DNA of 8,040 nucleotides from Verrucomicrobiales bacterium. Lineage in GTDB: Bacteria > Verrucomicrobiota > Verrucomicrobiia > Verrucomicrobiales > DEV007. The stretch lies in assembly GCA_013911195.1 (NCBI GenBank), contig JACETS010000118.1:1-8040 (forward strand), in the 5' to 3' direction. Both the position numbers and the translations under genes were made by a program. Positions 1 to 7,007 of the stretch are shown here, in pieces. Position 1 is the stretch's first letter; every line of letters starts with the position of its first letter. The notes beneath the pieces are model-generated. The model was given only the letters and a program-made list of their open reading frames with translations. It made no database searches and had not been told where the DNA came from.

Positions 1-3000
1 ATCCTAGATCTGGGTTTTCGACTCCGTCCTTAAGTCCATCTCCATCTGAATCACTCTTGGTTGGGCTGGTCCCTGTATTCTGAGCACTTACCCATTTGCC
101 GGTACCGGTTTCAACACCATCACTGTATCCGTCGTCATCTGAGTCGGCGTTATCAGGCTTGGTTCCAGTCTCAAACTCCTCGGCATTATTAAGTCCATCG
201 CTATCAGGATCTCCTTCTGCGGTTTGATCAAGATTATCAAAGAACTGCTCTTCCCAAATATCAGGGAGTCCGTCATTGTCGGAATCACTATCTGGAGCAG
301 AAGAGGTTTCTAGGAGCTTATAGTCTCCAACGTTGAATGGATCACCTGAAAAATCACCGATCTCATTGTGAACGAAAAGTTGGCATTGGGCACCACCCCC
401 TCTTTCCCAGAATAAGAATTCTACGTTATGCTCACCCCATGAAAGCTCCACGGCTCCGAGGCTTGTGGCTGAACCTCTGTTTGCATCAAAAACTATGACT
501 GGCTCATCATCGATATAAATTCCGCCACCGTCATCAGAATTGAAACCAAAAGTATAGGTTCCTGGCTCCGTGATGAAAATTGTGCCGGTCGCCATGATTG
601 CAAAATCATCCTGATTAACATCTTGCGCCTCAAATAGGGGGAAAGGCTCCGGATCACCGAAAGGTCCAGTAGCATTGTCTCTAAAGTTGATGACTGTGTG
701 AATTGTTGTGGTTTCATCAATTCTATTGTTCTCGTCATCAAAGAGGGCCCTAGTGTCTAGGATCGAATTTAATGGTGAAACTGATTGAGCGTTTCTGACT
801 GTCCACAAGATTGGAGCATCGTCCGCATCAAGTGGATTAGTTCTATTATTGATTTCAACTCCATCTAGAATTTCGTCACCATCGGTATCAGGGTTGTGAG
901 GGTCAGTTCCTGGGTTTTCAGCGCTTACATAAGTTCCACTATTATTTTCTAACCCATCCGATAATCCATCGTTATCTGTGTCTGGATTTAGAGGGTCAGT
1001 TCCTGTTGCATCTGGTCCATCATAATCACCTGAGTTGTTTTCAACGTTGTCAGTAAGACCATCATCATCGGTGTCTGCTTCAGAAGGATTAGTTTTATTT
1101 TCGTACTCGTCAAAATCCGTTACTCCATCGCCATCGAAGTCACCTGTTCCAGCACCAGGTCCAGGTCCTTCACCTATTCCATTGAGATCTGTAAGGTTGC
1201 CGACTTGATCCGTTTCATAAAAATCAGGCAAATTGTCTTCATCTTCATCACCATCAAAAATACCCGTTTGAATGACTAAGTTATCAATAATGAAATCCTG
1301 ATTCGCTCCGCCAACTCGTGCAGAGATGATGAAGGTATGGTCATCGCTTGGGATGAAGTCAGGGATTTCAATATTTTCAAAATCAGCATTGGTGTTCATG
1401 CCGGTAGTTGTAAAAGAAGCTCCAACGTCTGGCTGCCAGAGGATGTTTATTTTTCCTTCTACTCGCTCACCATCATTGAGAATTGGCCCATTGTTGAAGG
1501 CAAGTTCTTGGAGATCGGTTCCGCCGGCCATACCAGAAATGTTGACTCCCTGCTCAGCATCAAAGTTCTGCCACGTGTCGACCTCAAATGAGATGTTTTC
1601 AATGGCTTGGCCGCCTGACATTCCCTCTTCTGCTTGACCAAGTTCACCAAGTTGAGCGTCTCCGTAATTGATAGAAAAACCGTCTGCAGGGTTGTTATTG
1701 CCTGGACTATCATTCAATTCATAGTCAAAAGTAATCCTAAAGCCACTTGAAGAACCAATGATAGGTGGTACAGAGAAACTCGAAAAGCCAAGCCCTTGAC
1801 CATCTTTGGTCAATACGAGTTTTCCATCAATAACTTCTGCCGCTTCACCTGCTATGACGCTGCCGTCCTCCAAATCAATGGTGCCATCAGCAAAGCCATC
1901 GAAATTCTGAACATAAGAACTCCCGTCAATTTCATCCTCCTCGGTGGGGTTAGTTCCGTTAGCAATTTCACTTCCGTCACCTAGGCCGTCACCGTCAGTA
2001 TCTCCTATATTCGGGTCAGTACCAGGCTGATCTTCTGGATTATTGGGATCATAGGGAAGGGTTGGGTTTTCAACTCCGTCACTGAGTGTGTCTCCATCAG
2101 TGTCAGGATTGAGTGGATCAGTACCAGTTGCTTCTGGACCGTCGTAGTCTCCCGTGCCGTTCTCAACACCATCAGCTAGGCCATCACCATCCGTATCAGC
2201 ATTTTGTGGATTTGTTCTATTTTCAAATTCTTCTAGGTTGATCAATCCGTCGCCGTCAGGATCACCATCTGCTCCGTTATCACCGGTTGCGTCATTCGGG
2301 TCAAGGTCGTTAGCAATTTCGTATGTATTAGGTAGCCCGTCTTCATCATCGTCATCACCCGCTCCTGTGACAATGTTTAGGTTATCAATAAATAAGTCCT
2401 GATTGGCTCCACCCACCCTTGCAGTAATAATAAAGGTATGATCATCGCTAGGGATAAAGTCGGGAACTTCAACATTTTCAAAATCTGCGTCTGTGTTGAG
2501 ACCGGTTGTTTTGAATGATGCCCCTACTGATGGGTCCCAGCTAATTTCCATAGTCCCGCTAACTGTTTGTCCGTCGTCAAGAATGACGCCATTTGTGAAA
2601 GCGAGTTGGCCAAGATCAGCTCCGCCTGATAATCCTGAGATATTAACGCCTTGCTCAGCATCGCCGTTCTGCCAAGTGTCGATTTCAAAGGATAAATTCT
2701 CGGTTGCTTGGTTGGAGTTCATGCCTTCCTCAGCTGATCCTTGTTCACCTAAAGCAGCATCTCCATAGTTGATTGAAAACCCATCGGCTGGAGGATTGTT
2801 TTCAGGGCTATCAAAAATTTCATAATCGAAAGTAATCGTAAATCCTTGAGATGATCCTTCAATTGGAGGAACAGAGAAACTGGAGAAGCCTAGTCCCTGA
2901 CCATCAATAGTGAGTTGCAATCGACCATCTTGTATGGATGCGGCTTGACCAAATATCACGGAGCCATCACCAAGATCAGTTTCACCATTATCAAAATCAT

Positions 3001-3100
3001 CAAAGTTTTGTGAATAGGTCTCTTGCGAGTTTGCAGTTATTATTAGAATGCTAAGTGAAAGGACAGAAACAAAGATCTGCCATAATTTGTTTTTGGACAT
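1..3100 (-). CDS. Large secreted thrombospondin type-3 repeat protein with duplicated beta domain and PA14-like domain (C-terminus outside window)
   Basis: The reading frame is open from ATG at 3100 to the window edge, giving 1033 codons with no stop and no C-terminus. The N-terminus is a signal peptide (MSKNKLWQ, hydrophobic core VSVLSLSILII, likely cleavage after ITANS), so the product is exported. Domains in order: residues ~28-243 a beta-rich, lectin/LamG-like domain; ~244-391 TSP3-type calcium repeats (DTDGDGLADGVEN and similar); ~393-613 a second copy of the first domain (shared DAEQGVNISG, DDHTFII, ARVGGANQD); ~614-760 more TSP3 repeats; ~770-930 a PA14-like domain (GTYTFGFNSDDGGGIYIDD, then LSWGEHNVEFLFWERGGG); ~930 onward a third TSP3 block that continues off the edge. 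TSP3 loops bind Ca2+ and form rigid stalks; PA14 domains often bind carbohydrate. A cell-surface adhesin or polysaccharide-binding scaffold is an inference. A C-terminal sorting signal may lie beyond the window. It is downstream of the FG-GAP gene on the same strand, but has its own promoter. The start is supported by the signal peptide; there is no Shine-Dalgarno, and the leader is C-rich. Confidence 0.93.
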   Translation of the reverse strand, partial: MSKNKLWQIFVSVLSLSILIITANSQETYSQNFDDFDNGETDLGDGSVIFGQAASIQDGRLQLTIDGQGLGFSSFSVPPIEGSSQGFTITFDYEIFDSPENNPPADGFSINYGDAALGEQGSAEEGMNSNQATENLSFEIDTWQNGDAEQGVNISGLSGGADLGQLAFTNGVILDDGQTVSGTMEISWDPSVGASFKTTGLNTDADFENVEVPDFIPSDDHTFIITARVGGANQDLFIDNLNIVTGAGDDDDEDGLPNTYEIANDLDPNDATGDNGADGDPDGDGLINLEEFENRTNPQNADTDGDGLADGVENGTGDYDGPEATGTDPLNPDTDGDTLSDGVENPTLPYDPNNPEDQPGTDPNIGDTDGDGLGDGSEIANGTNPTEEDEIDGSSYVQNFDGFADGTIDLEDGSVIAGEAAEVIDGKLVLTKDGQGLGFSSFSVPPIIGSSSGFRITFDYELNDSPGNNNPADGFSINYGDAQLGELGQAEEGMSGGQAIENISFEVDTWQNFDAEQGVNISGMAGGTDLQELAFNNGPILNDGERVEGKINILWQPDVGASFTTTGMNTNADFENIEIPDFIPSDDHTFIISARVGGANQDFIIDNLVIQTGIFDGDEDEDNLPDFYETDQVGNLTDLNGIGEGPGPGAGTGDFDGDGVTDFDEYENKTNPSEADTDDDGLTDNVENNSGDYDGPDATGTDPLNPDTDNDGLSDGLENNSGTYVSAENPGTDPHNPDTDGDEILDGVEINNRTNPLDADDAPILWTVRNAQSVSPLNSILDTRALFDDENNRIDETTTIHTVINFRDNATGPFGDPEPFPLFEAQDVNQDDFAIMATGTIFITEPGTYTFGFNSDDGGGIYIDDEPVIVFDANRGSATSLGAVELSWGEHNVEFLFWERGGGAQCQLFVHNEIGDFSGDPFNVGDYKLLETSSAPDSDSDNDGLPDIWEEQFFDNLDQTAEGDPDSDGLNNAEEFETGTKPDNADSDDDGYSDGVETGTGKWVSAQNTGTSPTKSDSDGDGLKDGVENPDLG
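1262..3030 (-). repeat. Tandem intragenic duplication of beta domain plus TSP3 block
   Basis: Two long units of the TSP3 protein are homologous. Unit 1 (about 2350-3030 for the domain) and unit 2 (about 1262-1930) share blocks such as QNFD-F-DG, DGQGLGFSSFSVPPI, PADGFSINYGDA, DTWQN-DAEQGVNISG and PSDDHTFII-ARVGGANQD in the same order. The following calcium-repeat blocks also match (GDYDGP-ATGTDPLNPDTD occurs in both, near 2110-2160 and 980-1030). The copies differ at many silent and some replacement positions, so the duplication is not recent. Confidence 0.88.
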
Positions 3101-3151
3101 GATGTTGTGGGAGTGGGTGGTTAGAACTATAGATTTACCTATTACCCATAA

Positions 3152-3179
3152 ATTAAACTTTAAAGTCGCTAAGGGTCAA
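3152..3179 (-). promoter_or_regulatory. Predicted sigma70-like promoter of the TSP3 gene
   Basis: On the minus strand TTGACC (3179-3174, five of six matches to the -35 consensus) is separated by 16 nt from TTTAAT (3157-3152, five of six to the -10 consensus). Transcription would begin near 3145 and leave a leader of about 45 nt before the ATG at 3100. This would allow the TSP3 gene to be expressed independently of the FG-GAP gene upstream. Prediction from consensus only. Confidence 0.5.
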
Positions 3180-3228
3180 GGAACTAGACGCCAAAGAACA
3201 ATTTTGTAATCCTTAACCTTAAATATTA

Positions 3229-3249
3229 AAAAAAGTTAAATTCTTTTTT
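3229..3249 (-). terminator. AT-rich hairpin just after the FG-GAP gene, possible weak terminator
   Basis: Directly after the TAA stop, the minus strand reads AAAAAAG, a seven-base loop AATTTAA, then CTTTTTT, a perfect 7-bp inverted repeat whose 3' arm is itself the T-run. It has only one G-C pair, so it would be much weaker than a classical intrinsic terminator. Its position immediately behind the stop codon is the main support. Confidence 0.3.
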
Positions 3250-3250
3250 C

Positions 3251-6200
3251 TTATTCCTTTTTTGTGCTCTGCAAAAAAGCTTTTCCTTTTTTGTATAAAT
3301 TCAGACGATTTTGAATGTTTTGCTTAAGTTTTGGGGCATTTTTTAACTGAGAAATGGCTATTTCTGCCGATTTTGCTGCTTTCGTGAATTGGCCGTTAGC
3401 TGCTTGAGCTGCAGCCAGTGTATCAAGCACTTGGGGAACTTTATTACCTGTATCTGTGTTCAATTTTGTGGCGACGATTAAGGCTTCTTCGGCATTTCTG
3501 AGGTCTTGGCTAGCTGATGTGGCTAGAATCCAAGCTAAATTGTTTCTGGCTGCATTGTTTGAAGGGTCGATGACTAGACCTTTTCTGTAATGGTCTATAG
3601 CAACCCCTTTCATTTCTTGCCTGTCCATTTGTGTGGCAAAAGCAAAATATACAGAAGCAAGTTGTGATGATAATTCTTTTGAATCAGGTGTAAGCTTATT
3701 CGCTTTTTCAAAATGATTTATAGCTCCTCTTAAATCACCGGCATTATACCAGTTTATGGCGTGCCTTCGATGAATGCTGGCTTCGTGTTCAAATAAACGC
3801 CGAGTCGCTCTTGGGTTTTTGATAATAGATCCTTCCAACTTTGCTGCTGCCTTGAATCTTGTAATAAATCCCTCTGATGATAAACGAAGATCTTTGATGA
3901 TTTGTTCCACATTTACTGGACCTTTATATATTACCGAAACATCACCATTTGGATCAATTAGAAAACTTGAAGGTATTGGTAATGGTTCATTGAGACCCAC
4001 GCTTTGATCATGAATTCTTTGGAGTATTTCCATTAATTGTTTGTTTGCAGAAATGGATGGAAACGGGAAATTCATTTTCTTAATGACATCTGATGGCTTC
4101 TTCGAATTATCATTCTGTGCATCTAATTCATCGATATTGACTGCTATCAGTTCCACTTTGTTATCTATGAGTGTTTTTTTATGGTCACGGAAGTGAGCCA
4201 TTTCCTGTAGACATGGAGCACACCAGGTTGCCCATAGGTTAATAAGTTGATGTGATTTTTTGTTGTTCTTTTGGTTCGCTATTCCATTTTTTCTTAGGTT
4301 TATAGTTGGGCCCTTAAACAAGGTTATTGCAGGGATTCTTGCAACCTGTGAGGGAGGATTTTTGAGACCAGGTGAACTGACCAAGTTATTTTTTTTAGAT
4401 TCTAATTTCACCTCCTCCGCAGTGGGGTTCTCCTGCCTAATAATATATTTTTTGTTGGGCAGTACATCTTCTATTTTGCTCACTGTGCCGTCTGGCCAAC
4501 TAATTTTTATATCGATAGATTTAATGGTTTCATTCAAAGCGAATTGAATCCATTTACTGGATTGAGACAAAAATCCCTGACCGGCTCTCAAGGTTTGAAT
4601 TTGTTTAAATTTCCCCGAATTTTTACCATTAATTATTTCAATTCTAGCCCCAATTGCGTCTTTGTTTACGGTCTCACCATTACCCTTTAAAAGTATGGAA
4701 ATGAAAGGGTTATCCTCTTTTGTGTCGTTCCTCATTAGTCTAAGGCGTGGAGCATTTCTATTTGTAATCCACAAATCTAGATCCCCGTCATTATCCCAAT
4801 CAGTTACACTGATGGCTCTGCCATCATCGGGAAAATCCAATCCGCTTAGGCCAGAAATGTCGGCAAATTTTCCATTGCCTAGGTTGATGAAAAAACAGTT
4901 CCTTTCGTTTCCGCTGAATGACCTGCCAGCATCCATCATTTGAGATAGGGCTCTTTGGCCTGAGTTGGAGGAAGATCTTTTGTTTGTGTTAATTCCGTCC
5001 GAAGTTTGAGCGACAACCTGTCGCCAAAAAAAGCTTCACAAATCACCACTTTCATCTTTCGATGTAAGATACCCGTTAGCCACTACCAGATCAGGGAAGG
5101 TATCATTATTGAAATCGATGAAGTTCGATCCCCATGCCCACCGCCCGATGTTAACACCAGCTAACAGACTTGTATCTTGAAAGTTTCCATCCACGTTTCT
5201 TAAAAGCGTATTGCCTCGCGCAAACCTTCTGAATATTTCACGGACAGATTGTTGGGTGGAACTTTTAAATTGCTTTTGGTTAGTGATTCGATTTCCCGCT
5301 GCCGAAAACATGTTAGAAACGTAGATATCCATATTGCCATCTTTATCATAGTCTGCCCATGCCACTGACATGCCAGAAGCGCTATCCTCTGAATACGTTT
5401 TGGAGGCTAAATCCGTAAATTTGCCTTTGTCATTATTGTAGAGATTGTTTCTTCCATAATCATTAGCAACGTAGAGATCTTGATCGCCATCGTTATCATA
5501 ATCTTCCCAAGACGCAGCAAAACTCCATCTAGAATTATTAACGTTTAGCCCTGCTTCATTTGTAACGTCTATAAATGAAACCTCACCTATGCCTTTGGTA
5601 ACGTTTTTATATAATGTATTTGCTGCTCCATTTTCAGCATTATGATAAATGAATTCGTTGCTGTCGGTGCCAATTGAATTTCCGTTATCCTCATTCACGT
5701 ATGCACATATGTACAGATCGATTAGACCATCATTGTCATAGTCTGCAGCAGCTAAAGAAGAGGTTGACCAACTCGTTTTTAGAATAGCGGCAGGCTCGAA
5801 TCTTTTTTCTTGGTCATTCTCAGCGATTACAACCATTCCATAGCAGGCAACGGCTAAATCTTGATCACCATCATTATCAAAGTCGGCAATGATTGAAGAT
5901 CTTGAATCTTCTATCCAATCTATTCCCCATTCTTTAGATGATTCCACTGCCTGGCCATCTTTTTGTTGAATAAAGAGTCTGTTAGGTAGTCCGGGTTCCT
6001 GGCACAGAAAAAAATCATCAAGGCCATCTCCATTAACATCTCCAATTGAAATACCGGGGGTTCCAAATCGGTTGAGCATTGCTCGAACAGGCATTCTTGT
6101 TAACCAATGATTCATTCCGTAGGCGAGTTGTGTTTTGTAACAAGAGTTTGACCCTATAACAGATTCGGTAATTTCCGTGAACAGAGGGGACTGGTTTTGC

Positions 6201-6907
6201 CTGATAGCTTGCCTAAAAGAATTAACTGAGATGTCTAATAATTTAGTACCCTCATTGAGCCCTTTCCAATTAATGGACCAAACAGCATTTTTTTGAACGA
6301 TTTTTTTCTCTGTATTATATTTAATACTGAAAAGTGCTTTTGTATTAAAAGTTTGTTTATCGGTATTAACTTCGATACCAACAATTTTAAATTTCACGTA
6401 GCGTTCTTCTGGTGATGAGGTGCTTTGTGCTCTGACCGATTTGAGCTCTTGCTCGAGGTGCCGACTTCCACCCGTTTTACCGTTTAATTCGATTTCTCCT
6501 GACTGAATAAGCAAATCATCTTTTGAGAGTAGTGTCTCTAGATTTTTTGGAGATAATCTATGAGTTGAAAAATCATCCGCGATAATTTTTTTCAATGAAC
6601 CATCATTAAAAAACAAGCCACCAAGTTTTTTTAGTTTTTTGTTAGCATAATCGGCTAAAACTTCCGTTTCCCATCCGTCTTCGGATGGATCGTCTAGGTC
6701 ACTCCATTTTTGTTCAGACCCAACAATTGCAATGTTGGGTCTAGTATTAGAAGTAGAGGAATAATCAGAGGGTGTTTTTTTGGAGCTGTCATCAGATTGG
6801 TTTGATTTTTTCTGGCAGTTCGTCAAAAACAAAAAAAACAAGATCATAGGAAGAGTTTTCTTCACCAATCTATGGAATGATAATTTTCTTTGTTTATTTG
6901 TAATCAA
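3251..6907 (-). CDS. Candidate selenoprotein: lipoprotein with FG-GAP propeller (CRTAC1-like), ASPIC/UnbV, thioredoxin and TPR domains; in-frame UGA at codon 624
   Basis: One frame of 1218 residues interrupted only by TGA at 5038-5036; simple ORF calling gives two pieces (5036-6907 and 3251-4939). Start TTG at 6907 is preceded by an in-frame stop (TAA) and gives a lipoprotein signal: basic N-terminus, core MILFFLF, lipobox LTNC with Cys31. Residues ~60-250 are an unrecognised alpha/beta region. Seven Asp-rich FG-GAP loops follow near residues 288 (GDVNGDGLDD), 340, 386, 467, 517, 597 (degenerate, NNDTFPD) and 703 (TDWDNDGDLD), consistent with a seven-bladed Ca-binding propeller. Sec624 lies between loops 6 and 7 in the context SGDL-U-SFFWRQVV. 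ASPIC/UnbV is ~732-826 (AIGARIEI, SWPDGT). A thioredoxin/redoxin domain is ~864-1005 with W895-C896-A-P-C899 and a cis-Pro segment (LPIPSSFLID). TPR helices fill ~1040-1215. The second piece lacks a signal peptide and would begin inside the propeller, so separate translation is unlikely. Role inferred: membrane-anchored, extracytoplasmic redox protein. Alternative: a nonsense mutation or sequencing error. Confidence 0.88.
5000..5038 (-). promoter_or_regulatory. Predicted bacterial SECIS element
   Basis: The RNA starting at the UGA folds as follows. Lower stem UGAAG (5038-5034) pairs with CUUCG (5004-5000), including a terminal U-G. A bulge (C5033 and three of the U run) is followed by UUU (5029-5027) with AAA (5007-5005) and a U/C mismatch. 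The upper stem GGCGAC (5025-5020) pairs with GUCGCU (5014-5009), with one G-U. The apical loop is AGGUU (5019-5015). The loop starts 16 nt after the UGA and contains GGU. Bacterial SECIS elements lie immediately after the UGA, with a short apical loop that carries a conserved G; from memory, the E. coli fdhF loop is AGGUCU at 17 nt. The loop sequence, stem and spacing therefore fit SelB recognition. Folding was done by hand. Confidence 0.8.
5036..5038 (-). other. In-frame UGA, predicted selenocysteine codon (Sec624)
   Basis: The TGA is the only stop in a 1219-codon frame. The reading frame and domain order continue across it: FG-GAP loops 1-6 and the seventh loop, ASPIC, thioredoxin and TPR domains lie on either side in the same frame. 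The 32 codons after it contain no start-like region and read as ordinary protein. Trp is coded by TGG immediately after (SFFWRQ), and the neighbouring genes contain no in-frame TGA, so general reassignment of UGA is not supported. The SECIS-like hairpin that begins at this codon is the main evidence for Sec. Confidence 0.82.
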
Positions 6908-6921
6908 CTTAAAATTAGTAT

Positions 6922-6950
6922 CTTATGTTTACTCTATGCGCATAAGGCAA
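6922..6950 (-). promoter_or_regulatory. Possible promoter of the selenoprotein gene
   Basis: The minus strand has TTGCCT (6950-6945), a 17-nt spacer and CATAAG (6927-6922), a four-of-six match to each hexamer. It would start transcription a few bases before the TTG start codon at 6907. The spacer contains the palindrome listed separately. Weak consensus; tentative. Confidence 0.3.
6935..6944. promoter_or_regulatory. 10-bp palindrome TATGCGCATA in divergent intergenic region
   Basis: TATGCGCATA is a perfect inverted repeat lying in the 100-bp region between two divergently transcribed genes, and inside the spacer of the predicted minus-strand promoter. This would be a natural place for an operator. 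It is short, so chance is possible. Confidence 0.25.
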
Positions 6951-7007
6951 TAATTTGAAATGGAAAATTCTTAACTCCCTTCTTTATCCGCTATAAAATA
7001 ATCTTAA

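Larger units (their letters stand above)
6908..7007. other. Divergent intergenic region
   Basis: This 100-bp AT-rich stretch separates the start of the selenoprotein gene (minus) from the DUF1549 gene (plus). It must hold the regulatory sites for both. I see the tentative minus-strand promoter, the palindrome and a plus-strand TATAAAAT, but no Shine-Dalgarno for either gene and no terminator. Confidence 0.7.

Noticed and set aside
1..1260. Repetitive Asp-codon (GAT/GAC) patterns as a CRISPR array or DNA-level repeat
   Set aside because: The spacing follows TSP3 protein repeats in an open frame, there are no uniform repeat/spacer units, and the third codon positions vary.
1326..2768. Several plus-strand ORFs of 60-100 codons opposite the TSP3 gene
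   Set aside because: They are antisense shadows of the long minus-strand frame, with Ser/Pro-rich low-complexity translations and similar copies wherever the minus-strand domain is duplicated.
3251..4939. Independent gene for an ASPIC-thioredoxin-TPR protein starting at the ATG at 4939
   Set aside because: It has no signal peptide, no ribosome binding site, begins inside an FG-GAP propeller and is in frame with the upstream ORF, with 32 open codons between. It is read as the C-terminal part of the selenoprotein.
5026..5032. Run of seven T just after the UGA as a programmed frameshift or slippage site
   Set aside because: Both sides of the UGA are already in the same frame, so a frameshift is not needed and would destroy the downstream coding.
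5036..5038. General UGA reassignment (for example to Trp or Gly) in this organism
   Set aside because: Trp is coded by TGG throughout and no other in-frame TGA occurs in the roughly 7.7 kb of coding sequence; a single UGA followed by a SECIS-like hairpin fits Sec better.
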